Positions 1 to 8,464 of a stretch of 64,000 bases of DNA are shown here, in pieces (the stretch's first letter is position 1; each line of letters begins with the position of its first letter). The translations under genes and the position numbers were made by a program. The notes below the pieces were generated by a model. The model had not been told where the DNA came from. It did not search any database and was given only the letters and a program-made list of their open reading frames with translations. Source of the stretch: Streptomyces sp. SirexAA-E (lineage in GTDB: Bacteria > Actinomycetota > Actinomycetes > Streptomycetales > Streptomycetaceae); the NCBI RefSeq assembly GCF_000177195.2, contig NC_015953.1, positions 124,001-188,000 on the forward strand, read 5' to 3'.

Positions 1-363
1 GCGCTTACTGCCTCATGGCCGTCACGTGAGCAGCTCTCCTGCCGAGCGCGAGGCACACCTGCATCCGTCCACGCGTTCGTTACCTCCACACGTGGCCGCG
101 AGTGGCGTCGCCACTCTCCCTCCGTGGGACAACTCAGCGACACGGAACGAAGATCCACACGCCTGTCCGCGTTCCGAGCCGCGAGACGGCTTGCGAGGGG
201 AACCCGTCCTGGACGCGGCGGAAGGCGCTGCCGTAGGCAGTGGCCACATTCGAGGACGCCGTGACCCAGCGGAAGAAGCGGGGGCGCGGTCTGTGTCCGG
301 AGCGGTCCGGTGCGCCACCCGTCCCGCTTCCCTCGGTTTGGTACCTTTCAGGGGACACGAAAA
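1..363. other. Left-edge stretch without a supported gene
   Basis: Open frames run through here on both strands, as expected from high GC, but none has a recognisable domain, a convincing ribosome binding site or a family resemblance. A frame on the minus strand that extends in from the recA region is antisense to recA and is treated as a shadow. The stretch may hold the 3' remnant of an upstream gene that begins outside the window, but I cannot support one. The recA control region begins after it. Confidence 0.5.
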
Positions 364-379
364 TCGATCGGATGTTCGC
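364..379 (+). promoter_or_regulatory. LexA (SOS) box upstream of recA
   Basis: The sequence TCGATCGGATGTTCGC matches the actinobacterial SOS-box pattern TCGAAC-N4-GTTCGA at all but two positions. On the opposite strand the core reads GAACATCCGATC, close to the SOS box known upstream of Streptomyces recA. It lies about 90 bp before the recA start codon, a normal distance for an operator overlapping the promoter. LexA repression relieved by DNA damage is therefore expected, by inference from the motif. Confidence 0.75.
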
Positions 380-469
380 TTTCAGGACCTCCGACACGTC
401 CGTTGTCGGCAGTAGACGCTCACGTTCTCCGACGTGCGGCGTGCCACTCAATCGGACCGGGTGAAACTC

Positions 470-1540
470 ATGGCAGGAACCGACCACGAGAAGGCACTGG
501 ACACCGCGCTCGCACAGATCGAGCGGAAGTTCGGCAAGGGTGCGGTGATGCGTCTCGGTGAGCGGCCGAACGAGCCGATCGAGGTGATCCCCACGGGATC
601 GACCGCGCTCGACGTCGCGCTCGGCGTCGGCGGTCTGCCGCGCGGCCGCGTGGTGGAGGTGTACGGCCCGGAGTCGTCCGGCAAGACGACGCTGACGCTG
701 CACGCCGTGGCGAACGCCCAGAAGGCCGGCGGGTCGGTGGCGTTCGTCGACGCCGAGCACGCCCTGGACCCCGAATACGCCAAGAAGCTCGGTGTCGACA
801 CCGACAACCTCATCCTGTCCCAGCCGGACAACGGTGAACAGGCGCTGGAGATCGTCGACATCCTGATTCGCTCCGGCGCGATCGACCTGATCGTGATCGA
901 CTCCGTCGCGGCCCTGGTGCCCCGTGCGGAGATCGAGGGCGAGATGGGCGACTCCCACATGGGTCTGCAGGCCCGTCTGATGAGCCAGGCGCTCCGCAAG
1001 ATCACCAGCGCGCTCAGCCAGACGAGGACGACAGCGATCTTCATCAACCAGCTGCGCGAGAAGATCGGTGTGATGTTCGGTTCGCCGGAGACCACGACCG
1101 GCGGCCGGGCGCTGAAGTTCTACGCCTCGGTGCGTCTGGACATCCGGCGTATCGAGACGCTCAAGGACGGGATCGACGCGGTCGGCAACCGCACCCGAGT
1201 CAAGGTCGTCAAGAACAAGGTCGCGCCGCCGTTCAAGCAGGCCGAGTTCGACATCCTCTACGGCCAGGGGATCAGCCGTGAGGGCGGGCTGATCGACATG
1301 GGCGTGGAGCACGGCTTCGTCCGCAAGGCCGGCGCCTGGTACACGTACGAGGGCGACCAGCTGGGCCAGGGCAAGGAGAACGCCCGCAACTTCCTCAAGG
1401 ACAACCCCGACCTCGCCAACGAGATCGAGAAGAAGATCCTCCAGAAGCTCGGAATCGGAGTAGCGGCGAAGGTCGCGGTCGCGGAGGACACCGACCCCGC
1501 CCCCGACACCGCCCGGCCCTTGGCGGGAAGCGCCGCCTGA
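470..1540 (+). CDS. recA: RecA recombinase
   Basis: This encodes the DNA strand-exchange ATPase RecA, which acts in homologous recombination and in LexA cleavage during the SOS response. The 356 residues carry the full RecA core: Walker [10 protein letters not shown] near residue 66, the Walker B strand [12 protein letters not shown], the MSQALRKI region, and [14 protein letters not shown] before loop L2. The ATG at 470 is chosen because it begins [11 protein letters not shown], the family N-terminus; an in-frame GTG at 434 would add 12 unconserved residues. The acidic C-terminal tail is shorter and different from the usual Streptomyces one. Streptomyces recA is normally followed by recX, but nothing like recX follows here, so this could be a second recA copy. 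RecA identity is certain; paralogue status is inference. Confidence 0.97.
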   Translation: MAGTDHEKALDTALAQIERKFGKGAVMRLGERPNEPIEVIPTGSTALDVALGVGGLPRGRVVEVYGPESSGKTTLTLHAVANAQKAGGSVAFVDAEHALDPEYAKKLGVDTDNLILSQPDNGEQALEIVDILIRSGAIDLIVIDSVAALVPRAEIEGEMGDSHMGLQARLMSQALRKITSALSQTRTTAIFINQLREKIGVMFGSPETTTGGRALKFYASVRLDIRRIETLKDGIDAVGNRTRVKVVKNKVAPPFKQAEFDILYGQGISREGGLIDMGVEHGFVRKAGAWYTYEGDQLGQGKENARNFLKDNPDLANEIEKKILQKLGIGVAAKVAVAEDTDPAPDTARPLAGSAA

Positions 1541-2014
1541 CAGGTGTGGGCGGGGCCCGGCCGGAGGTCAGGCTTCCGACGCGTTCGGCGTCGCGGCACG
1601 CCCCGCGGCGTCGGTCCACTCGCGTCCCTGTTCCGTGCCAAGGACCTGCTCGTGCGCGTACGGGTGGCACCGGCCCACCGGCTCGTACGCGTGACGCGGC
1701 GAACAGCTCGCTCGGCAAGGAAATCGTCGAGCGGCCAGGAGCGCCGCTCGACGGACTGGCGTCGGCGATGGGGGCCTTGCCTGACCGGTGTGTTGCCGCG
1801 GCGGCCTTCCCCGCGACGGCCCGGACCCACTTGGTCGGCGCGGACGCCACCACGGTCCGGATCCACCACGGCCCGGATCCACCACGGCGCCGCCGGGGAC
1901 GCATCTCGGTAACGGTGCCTCAACGCTAGGGGTATCTCCCACCGCTGCCCGCCTGTCCCGCACGCCCAGCGGGTCTCCGAGCTGAGCGCACCGGCCTTTC
2001 AGTCCGTGGACACA
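1541..2014. other. Gap downstream of recA; recX absent
   Basis: No supported gene lies here. Several GC-driven frames cross the gap on both strands, but they are arginine- and proline-rich and match no family I recognise; none resembles RecX. The only structure seen is a short imperfect tandem repeat around 1848-1888, where CCGGATCCACCACGG-like units follow one another. It may be decayed coding sequence. Confidence 0.5.
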
Positions 2015-2806
2015 TCAGTTGTGCTCCTCGTCGATGGTGACGGCGACGCCGTCCTTGATCTCGACGACGACGGCGACACTGCCCTTCTTGGCCGCGGCTT
2101 CGAGTTCTTCCTCGGTGCAGTCCGTGATCTTGGTGCGCTCGCCACAGATCCAGCCGGCGCCGTTGACGGTGGTGTCGGTGGAGGTGAAGAACGCACGCTC
2201 GGGACCGTCACCCGTCAGGGTGTACTTGCCGGGGGCCATGTATCCGAGCTTCCCGGAGAAGAGGCCGGAGGCGTCGCCGCCGGTGCCGCTGTCCGCGTGG
2301 TCCTCCACGATGCTGACGGCGACGCCGTCCTTGAGCTCGACCGAGGCACCGAAGCCCTTCTTCGCCGCGGCTTCGAGCTCTTCCTCGGTGCAGGGCGTGG
2401 CGGCCTGGCCGTTCGCGTCACCGCAGATCTTGCCCGCGCCCTGGATCTCGGTGTCCTCGGAGACGAAGAACGCCTGCCGGCCGTTGTCCTTGCCGGTGAC
2501 CATGTACTTTCCGGGGGCCATGTAGGAGACCGTTCCGCTCCGTTTGCCGGTGACGCCCTTGCCGGCCGTCCTACTGTCGGACCCCTGGCCCGACAGCCCC
2601 TCGGCGGTGTCGGTGCCCTTCTCACCGTCTCCGGCCTTCCCCCCGGGATCCGAGTCCGAGGCCGAAGCCGACGTCGAGGCCCCCTTCGACTCGCTGCCGC
2701 TGTCCGCGCCCCCCTCCTGGCAGGCCGTGAGAAGCAGGGTCGTCGCCATCAGGGCGGCGGCGGTGAGGACGGTCTTGCGGTTGTGCCTACGGAGCATGGC
2801 GCGCAT
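2015..2806 (-). CDS. Lipoprotein with duplicated domain
   Basis: This is a predicted exported lipoprotein of 263 residues. A basic N-terminus (MLRRHNRK), a hydrophobic stretch and the lipobox LTAC with Cys29 are visible. A Ser/Gly/Asp-rich spacer follows to about residue 90. The rest is two copies of a ~78-residue module (about 91-170 and 185-262). Each begins with YMAPGKY, holds one pair of cysteines (…GAG-x-ICG … Cys-TEEELEAAAKKG) and ends with a KDGVAV strand. Each module probably forms a small disulfide-closed fold. I do not recognise the family, and no function is assigned. An alternative ATG lies three codons downstream. Confidence 0.85.
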   Translation of the reverse strand: MRAMLRRHNRKTVLTAAALMATTLLLTACQEGGADSGSESKGASTSASASDSDPGGKAGDGEKGTDTAEGLSGQGSDSRTAGKGVTGKRSGTVSYMAPGKYMVTGKDNGRQAFFVSEDTEIQGAGKICGDANGQAATPCTEEELEAAAKKGFGASVELKDGVAVSIVEDHADSGTGGDASGLFSGKLGYMAPGKYTLTGDGPERAFFTSTDTTVNGAGWICGERTKITDCTEEELEAAAKKGSVAVVVEIKDGVAVTIDEEHN

Positions 2807-3092
2807 CCCTCTGCTGGTCGTGATGGTGCGGTCGGTTGGTCATTCCGCCCGGTTGTCGCTCGGTCGACTACCAGCGTGACCGACGCGACGATCAAGGAAC
2901 AGCGCAGTTACGAAACAAGGACACTTCTGACAAAGCCATGGGACAGAAGCGCCTGAAGCGGTCATACTTTCCTCACTTCGGGCACACTTCTCACATGATC
3001 TTTCCCCACCTCGGCTCCGAGTAGAGGCTCGGTGCCGGTGTCCGCAGTCCCGTCGCGTCGGCGCGGTCGCGGTCAGGTGTGGTCGTTCGTGG

Positions 3093-4544
3093 TCAGGTCT
3101 TGTCGTGGTCGCCCGCCCACACGACAGGGTTCCGCTGCGCCCAGGGAGCGGCCTGTTCGAGCTGTCCCGCGAGGCGGAAGAGGATGTCCTCGCGCCCGTA
3201 GCCGGCGGCGAACTGGATGCCTATGGGGAGTCCCGTGGCGGGATCGGTCTCCAAGGGGACGGACATGGCCGGGGTGCCCGCGACGTTGAAAGCGACGGTG
3301 AAGGGTGAGCGGTGGAAGACATGCTCGATCCAGCCGAGTCCGTCGGCGCCTTCGGAACCTTCGGCGTACGTCCCCAGGCGGACGGGGAGTTCGGGCAGAG
3401 TCGGAGTCAGCAGCAGGTCGTAATCGGCGAAGTACCGGCCGATCGCTCGCGCGACGCTGTTCCGCGTCGCCAGCGCTCGAACGAACTCGGGCCCGCTGAC
3501 CCGCCGCCCGTAGGCATAGCCGGCCAGAATCTCGGGTTCGAGGGTGGTGAGGTCGACGGGACGCCGGAAGGCCGTGGCGAGGTCGTCGATCGACGTCACC
3601 AGATTGGCGGTCCACATGCGGGCGTTGGCCAGGATGAACTCCTCCCAGTCGACGCCGAGGCCGAGTTGGACCTCCTCCACTCTGTGGCCCAGGGACTCGG
3701 CGAGTCGCGCGGAGCGCAGCGTGGCGTCGGTGACGGTGGTGTCGACGGCCCGACCGCCCCACGGCCGTGTGAGGAGGCCGATCCTCAGGCTCCCCGGCGA
3801 GCGGGTGGATTCCCGCGCGTAGGGCCGCTCCGGCTGCTGGGCGAAGTAGGGGTCGCCGGTTTCGGGGCCCTGTATCAGGTCCAGCAGGGTGGCGCTGTCA
3901 CGTACCGAGCGGCTGAGGGCGCCGTGGACGGCCAGCCCGTTGAAGACCTCGTCCGCGTCGGGGCCCATGGACACCCGGCCACGGGTCGGCTTCAGGCCGA
4001 ACAAGCCGTTGGCGGCGGCGGGTACGCGGATGGATCCGGCGGCGTCGGTGGCATGCGCGATCGGGACGATGCCCGCGGCGACGGCTGCCGCTGAGCCGCC
4101 GCTGGAGCCGCCAGGGCTGCGGGTGGCGTCCCAGGGGTTACGGGTGGCGCCGTAGAGGACTCCTTCCGTGGTGGTGCTGTACGCGAATTCCGGGGTCGCC
4201 GTGCGTCCGAGCGTCACCAGTCCGGCACGACGGAGGCGCGCCATGAGAAACGAGTCCGCCCCGGCGACGTTCCCCGCGGCGAGCCTGCTGCCCAGCTCCA
4301 CCCTCTTGCCGGCCATCGCGACGGCAAGGTCCTTGATCAGGAAAGGCACTCCCGCCAGTGGTGTGCTGCCCGGAGCCGGCGTGTCCTGTGCGGGCCACGT
4401 CTCCACGACGGCGTTGATGTGCGGATTCACCGCGTCGGACGCCGTCTGGGCGGTCGAGGCGAGTTCGACGGGTGTCAGTTCGCCGCGAGCGACCAGGTCG
4501 GCCAGGCCGACAGCGTCATAGGCCACGTACTCGGAGAGCTTCAT
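3093..4544 (-). CDS. Amidase signature family hydrolase
   Basis: This is an amidase-signature enzyme of 483 residues that hydrolyses a carboxamide by the Ser-cisSer-Lys triad. All three catalytic residues can be placed: Lys71 in PFLIKDL, the Ser pair 147-148 in the glycine-rich SPGGSSGGSAAAVAAG signature, and the nucleophile Ser171 in DAAGSIRVPA. Length and order fit the family; the substrate cannot be told from sequence. It is not GatA, because no GatB/GatC genes are nearby. It is transcribed away from a TetR-type regulator across a palindrome-bearing intergenic region, so the regulator very likely controls it. Confidence 0.92.
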   Translation of the reverse strand: MKLSEYVAYDAVGLADLVARGELTPVELASTAQTASDAVNPHINAVVETWPAQDTPAPGSTPLAGVPFLIKDLAVAMAGKRVELGSRLAAGNVAGADSFLMARLRRAGLVTLGRTATPEFAYSTTTEGVLYGATRNPWDATRSPGGSSGGSAAAVAAGIVPIAHATDAAGSIRVPAAANGLFGLKPTRGRVSMGPDADEVFNGLAVHGALSRSVRDSATLLDLIQGPETGDPYFAQQPERPYARESTRSPGSLRIGLLTRPWGGRAVDTTVTDATLRSARLAESLGHRVEEVQLGLGVDWEEFILANARMWTANLVTSIDDLATAFRRPVDLTTLEPEILAGYAYGRRVSGPEFVRALATRNSVARAIGRYFADYDLLLTPTLPELPVRLGTYAEGSEGADGLGWIEHVFHRSPFTVAFNVAGTPAMSVPLETDPATGLPIGIQFAAGYGREDILFRLAGQLEQAAPWAQRNPVVWAGDHDKT

Positions 4545-4580
4545 TTCCGTCCTCCCGGAAGAAGAGTGATGGGCCGCCTC

Positions 4581-4636
4581 GCGATACCGATCAGTGGCAT
4601 GTGATACCGCTGGGTATCGCCTGAGACTGGTCGGTA
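4581..4636. promoter_or_regulatory. Palindromic operator between amidase and tetR
   Basis: The divergent intergenic region holds the inverted repeat GATACC-CGCT-like spacer-GGTATC at 4603-4618, with an additional GATACC at 4583-4588 and a GGTACC at 4631-4636. The outermost GCGATACC (4581-4588) and GGTATCGC (4613-4620) are also exact inverse complements. The pattern of repeated half-sites is typical of a TetR-family operator and probably serves both promoters. Binding is inferred. Confidence 0.65.
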
Positions 4637-4700
4637 CCGTAACATGGGAACAGGGTGACGCAACGCCCGGTCAGGACCGACGAAAGGCCGTACGCCGACC

Positions 4701-5312
4701 ATGGACAGAGTCAGCAGGCAGAGCAGAGTGGCCAAGCTGCCGCCCCGGGAGCGCATCCTCGACGCGGCCGAGGAACTCTTCGCACGCGAGGGAATCAAGG
4801 CGGTGGGTGTCCAGGCGATCGCCGACCGGGCGGAGACCACCAAGATGGCGCTGTACCGCCATTTCGCGACCAAGGACGCGCTGGTCGAACAATGGCTCCG
4901 GATCGTCGCGGCCGACTACACCGCCGCGTTCGACCGGTTGGAGGCCGCACATCCCGATGACCCGAGGGCCCAGATTCTCGGGCTGGCCCGGTTCATCGCC
5001 GACGGACTGTCCGAAATCTCCCACCGGGGCTGCCCGTTCATCAACTCCATCGCGGAACTGCCCGACCGCACCCATCCAGCACGTCGGCTGATCGAGGACC
5101 ACAAGGCCGACCAGGCGCGCCGGCTCACCGCCCTGTGCGTCCGAGCTGGGCTGTCCGGGCCGGACGAGGCAGCCGCGGAAATCACCTTCGTCCTCGAAGG
5201 GGCTCAGGTAAGCGCCCAGAACGGAAGCATCGACCAGGTGGGCGAGCGGCTCATGAGGATCGTCGAGACCGTCTTGGACCGCCGCTCGGCGCGTGGCACC
5301 GCCGCCCTCTGA
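4701..5312 (+). CDS. TetR family transcriptional regulator
   Basis: This 203-residue protein has the TetR N-terminal helix-turn-helix at about residues 15-62, with RILDAAEELFAREG and the recognition region TTKMALYRHFATKDALVEQWL. The C-terminal ligand-binding part contains RGCPFINSIAEL, common in TetR repressors of small-molecule enzymes. It is divergent from the amidase, and the repeated GATACC/GGTATC half-sites between them are the likely operator, so it probably represses both. The ligand is unknown, perhaps the amidase substrate. Confidence 0.92.
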   Translation: MDRVSRQSRVAKLPPRERILDAAEELFAREGIKAVGVQAIADRAETTKMALYRHFATKDALVEQWLRIVAADYTAAFDRLEAAHPDDPRAQILGLARFIADGLSEISHRGCPFINSIAELPDRTHPARRLIEDHKADQARRLTALCVRAGLSGPDEAAAEITFVLEGAQVSAQNGSIDQVGERLMRIVETVLDRRSARGTAAL

Positions 5313-5745
5313 GGCACCCGTTCCGCGACCGGCCTTCCGAGCGGACCACGGCCGCCGGGGCGGAGGGGCGGGCGATGACGGCAGTGCACGCCCTCGGGGT
5401 CTTCGTCTTCGTCCTCCGCCCCGTCACCGAGAGCCGGGCAGTCCCTTCCGGACGGTCGATGCCGCGCGCGAACGGACAGCTCACATCCCCGGTCCGGTCA
5501 GGAAACGGAACCGAACAGAGAGATGTGGGCGTCCAGAACGTCATGAACGATCACTCTGATGGCACTGCCCCTGCGACCGAGCCACGGGCCGTCGCCGTCC
5601 CGCTCGACGGAGGCGTGGCGGTACCGGTCGCCCGCAACGAGCAGCCGCACGGGACCCGTCGTCCGTGCGGTCGGTACGGCGGGCACGGCCACCGCGGGGT
5701 GCGGCCCGCCGCCCACGCGGCCGGGGAGCGGGAGTGTGCCCCACG
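5313..5745. other. Gap without a supported gene
   Basis: Between the tetR stop and the next gene's ribosome binding site I see no coherent gene. A long plus-strand frame beginning at 5559 is out of phase with the membrane protein that follows and reads as low-complexity arginine-rich sequence, so it is taken as a shadow. No clear terminator or repeat was found. Confidence 0.5.
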
Positions 5746-6795
5746 ATGACCAACAGTTCCGTGACCAGCTCGCACGATCCTCGCGCCGACGCCTCCGCCG
5801 TGGCCGAAGGACTGCGCATCACCGGCCGCGACCGGCGCCCGGTGTTCGGTTCCGCCTTCCTGGTCGGCGCGACGGCGCTGCTCGTCGGGGGCGGAGCGGT
5901 GGCAGGCGGGTTCGCCGCCGCGTGGGGCCTCTTCCTGCAGGCCAGAAGGTCCGCCGAGAGCTCCATCGACTACGAGGAGTCCTACGCCGCGTACATCGAC
6001 CAGTGGGACGGCCTCGTGCGGGTCGCGATGTGGGTGTACGCACTGCTGTTCCTCGTCGCGATCGTGTCGGTCGCCTGGCTGCTCACCGCCCAGGCCGTGA
6101 CCGTCCGGCACGCGCGGGAACGCACGGACACGGCCTCCCCCACGCTCACGCTCCGCACCCTGTGGCGCCGCTCCCGTCCGCACTTCGGTGCCGCCCTCCG
6201 CATCCAGGTGCTCACCCTGGGGTCCGCGCTCGTCCCGGGGGCTGCGGGCCTGCTCGTCCTGGCCGCCGTCGACAGGGAGATGGTGCCCGGGGTCGTCTGG
6301 CCCACGTACCACGAGCCCGCGACCCTGCAGTTCATCCTGGTGGGCCGGATCCTGCCCGCCGTGATCTGGGCGTTCGGGCTCGTCCTTCTCTCCCGTCTGT
6401 CACTGGCCACCGCCGTACGGGTGGCGGACGACTCCTCGGCGACGGCCGCGATCCGCCGTTCATGGACGCTGACCCGGACGGCCCGGCTGCGCACCACCGG
6501 CGTCTTCCTGCTGTGCTCGGCCGCGATCACCATCGTCTTCATCGTGCTGAAGTGGCTCGGTACGTATGTGGCGCACTGGGCCGGACTGCTGATGCTGGCC
6601 ACCACCGACGACAACGTATGGGTGACGGGTGTGCTCGTCATCATCACTCCGGTCGCGGTGGCGCTCGTGCTGCTGCCTTTGGTGCTGGCCCCGGTGGGCG
6701 TCGTGCTGGCGTGCCTGCGTGAGCGGCTGGACGACGGCGTGGGGCGGGCCGGAGCCCCGTCCGGGCGTCGGCCGGGGGTCGCGGCAAGCGGATGA
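5746..6795 (+). CDS. Polytopic membrane protein
   Basis: The 349-residue product has about six hydrophobic segments: AFLVGATALLVGGGAVAGGFAA, WVYALLFLVAIVSVAWLL, LGSALVPGAAGLLVLAAV, IWAFGLVLLSRLSLA, TGVFLLCSAAITIVFIVL and VTGVLVIITPVAVALVLLPLVL among them. The long linker containing AIRRSWTLTR before the last helices is characteristic of the membrane domain found in glycerophosphodiester-phosphodiesterase-like and DUF975-like proteins. The ATG at 5746 is preferred because a purine-rich GGGGAGCGGGAG lies just before it; upstream starts in the same frame would add an arginine-rich stretch. Its role is unknown. The next permease follows on the same strand but has its own operator. Confidence 0.8.
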   Translation: MTNSSVTSSHDPRADASAVAEGLRITGRDRRPVFGSAFLVGATALLVGGGAVAGGFAAAWGLFLQARRSAESSIDYEESYAAYIDQWDGLVRVAMWVYALLFLVAIVSVAWLLTAQAVTVRHARERTDTASPTLTLRTLWRRSRPHFGAALRIQVLTLGSALVPGAAGLLVLAAVDREMVPGVVWPTYHEPATLQFILVGRILPAVIWAFGLVLLSRLSLATAVRVADDSSATAAIRRSWTLTRTARLRTTGVFLLCSAAITIVFIVLKWLGTYVAHWAGLLMLATTDDNVWVTGVLVIITPVAVALVLLPLVLAPVGVVLACLRERLDDGVGRAGAPSGRRPGVAASG

Positions 6796-6834
6796 CGACG
6801 GCGAGGCGCGCGCCTCCGCGGCGTCCGGCGAAGT

Positions 6835-6848
6835 TACCCCTTGGGGTA
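6835..6848. promoter_or_regulatory. CsoR-like metal-responsive palindrome
   Basis: TACCCCTTGGGGTA is a perfect 6+6 inverted repeat with a 2-bp centre, placed about 50 bp before the permease start. G-tract palindromes of the form TACCC…GGGTA are the classic targets of CsoR-family copper sensors in actinobacteria. No csoR gene is in the window, so regulation would be in trans. This is inference from motif similarity. Confidence 0.5.
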
Positions 6849-6898
6849 CACGATCCGGGCGTCGCATCGGGGCCGTCCGGGGCCACAGGAGGACGCGT

Positions 6899-8122
6899 AT
6901 GCACGCCATCTGGCATGCCCTGTCGATCACCGGCTCCATGGCGTGGGAGATCGCCTGGGCCCTGATTCTGGGCTTCACCCTTTCCGCCGTGGTGCAGGCC
7001 GTGGTCCGCAAGTCCACCGTCGTCTCCCTGCTGGGCGACGACCGCCCCCGCACCCTGGTCACCGCAGCCGGGCTGGGTGTCGCCTCCTCGTCCTGTTCCT
7101 ACGCCGCGGTCGCGCTGGCCCGCTCGCTGTTCCGCAAAGGCGCGAACTTCACCGCGGCGATGGCTTTCGAGATGGCCTCCACCAACCTCGTCGTCGAGCT
7201 CGGCGTGATTCTCGCCCTGCTCATGGGCTGGCAGTTCACCGCCGCCGAGTTCGCCGGCGGCACCGTCATGATCGTCGTCCTGGCGGTGCTGTTCCGCTTC
7301 TTCCTGCGTGACCGGCTGCTGCGTGGAGCCCGCGAGCAGGCCGAACGCGGGGTGGCCGGCTCCATGGAGGGCCACGCCGCGATGGACATGTCCGTCCAGG
7401 GCGAGGGCTCCTTCGCCCGGCGCCTGTTCTCCCGTGCCGGCTTCACCTCGGTGTCCCATGTCTTCGTCATGGAATGGGCGGCGATCCTGCGCGACCTGGC
7501 CGTCGGCCTGTTGGTCGCCGGCGCGATCGCCGCCTGGGTGCCCGACTCCTTCTGGCGCTCCTTCTTCTTCGACGGCCACCCGCTCCTGTCCAAGCTGTGG
7601 GGCCCGCTGATCGGCCCGGTGGTGGCGATCGCCTCGTTCGTGTGCTCGGTGGGAAACGTGCCGCTCGCCGTGGTGCTGTGGAAGGGCGGAATCAGCTTCG
7701 GTGGCGTCGTGGCGTTCCTCTTCGCCGACCTGCTGATCCTTCCCATTCTGAACATCTACCGGAAGTACTACGGCACGCGGATGGCCCTCTTCCTGCTCGG
7801 CACCTTCTACACCGCCATGGTCCTCGCCGGATACGTCGTCGAGTTCGTCTTCGGCGGTATCGGCCTCGTGCCCGACCGCGCCCACGCCACCGTCCCGGAC
7901 AGCGGGGTGAGCTGGGACTACACCACCTGGCTCAACATCGTCCTTCTCCTGCCGGCAGCAGCCCTGGTCGCCCGGTTCCTGCGCACGGGCGGCAAAGACA
8001 TGCTGCGCATGATGGGCGGCTCGCCCGACTCCCCACACGACCACGACGACACCCCGTCGCCCCCTTCCTCCACCGCTACGAGCCCACCGTCCGAAGGGGG
8101 TGACAGTTCGTCAGGCCGTTGA
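6899..8122 (+). CDS. YraQ/DUF318 (ArsP_1-type) permease
   Basis: This encodes an inner-membrane permease of 407 residues of the DUF318 (UPF0718) family, which includes proteins linked to metal or organoarsenical efflux. Two pseudo-symmetric halves are visible. The first has the hallmark SSSCSYAAVALARSLFRKGA followed by AMAFEMASTNLVVELG. The second has FVCSVGNVPLAVVLWKGG and FLFADLLILPILNIYRKYYG. The cysteines in each half lie in the conserved signatures. The C-terminal tail is His/Asp/Ser-rich and may be cytosolic. The ATG at 6899 is preceded by AGGAGG. A CsoR-like palindrome in front suggests metal, perhaps copper, control. The substrate is unknown. Confidence 0.88.
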   Translation: MHAIWHALSITGSMAWEIAWALILGFTLSAVVQAVVRKSTVVSLLGDDRPRTLVTAAGLGVASSSCSYAAVALARSLFRKGANFTAAMAFEMASTNLVVELGVILALLMGWQFTAAEFAGGTVMIVVLAVLFRFFLRDRLLRGAREQAERGVAGSMEGHAAMDMSVQGEGSFARRLFSRAGFTSVSHVFVMEWAAILRDLAVGLLVAGAIAAWVPDSFWRSFFFDGHPLLSKLWGPLIGPVVAIASFVCSVGNVPLAVVLWKGGISFGGVVAFLFADLLILPILNIYRKYYGTRMALFLLGTFYTAMVLAGYVVEFVFGGIGLVPDRAHATVPDSGVSWDYTTWLNIVLLLPAAALVARFLRTGGKDMLRMMGGSPDSPHDHDDTPSPPSSTATSPPSEGGDSSSGR

Positions 8123-8437
8123 GTTCCGCCGAAGGCCCTGGTCGGGCGCGTACGCCCGCACCTGGGTGAGGGTGGCACCTACGGACCGGGCCGTGGCGAG
8201 CACGCCCCGCAGGGGTGCCATCGCCTCGCCACAGCCGTCGAGCCCGGCAGGGGCCGGGCAGAGGAACGTCAGGCCCCCCGGGACGCAACGCGCGACCGAC
8301 GTCGGCCGAACGCCGCTGCGGGGCCGGCGAAGAACATCACCCCGTAACGGCCGACCGCCCTGTCGCAAGTGTTCGGGCGGAGGGGTGCGCCTGTGCTTCC
8401 CCTTGCGCGAGATGGGGCCGTCTTGACCCTTGTCAGT
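8123..8437. other. Gap with a possible decayed minus-strand fragment
   Basis: No intact gene is seen. On the minus strand, about 8116-8290 reads as a plausible protein C-terminus (…CGEAMAPLRGVLATARSVGATL…) that faintly recalls the last helix of IclR-type regulators. It has no supported N-terminus and overlaps the permease stop. I treat it as an unproven remnant. Confidence 0.35.
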
Positions 8438-8458
8438 ATACAAAATCCTGGTTACTGT
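8438..8458 (+). promoter_or_regulatory. 21-bp promoter element, copy 1 (yhfZ)
   Basis: A 21-bp sequence (A followed by TACAAAATCCTGGTTACTGT) ends six bases before the yhfZ GTG start. Exactly the same 21 bp occurs at 9493-9513 before yhfY. Identity over 21 AT-rich bases in DNA of this GC content is not chance. It is best explained as the operator for the YhfZ regulator, or as a shared promoter core. Its closeness to the start codon suggests a very short leader. Confidence 0.75.
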
Positions 8459-8464
8459 CCTGTC

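Noticed and set aside
1258..1963. Arginine-rich frames downstream of recA that might stand in for recX.
   Set aside because: None has RecX helical repeats or conserved residues; composition fits non-coding high-GC DNA.
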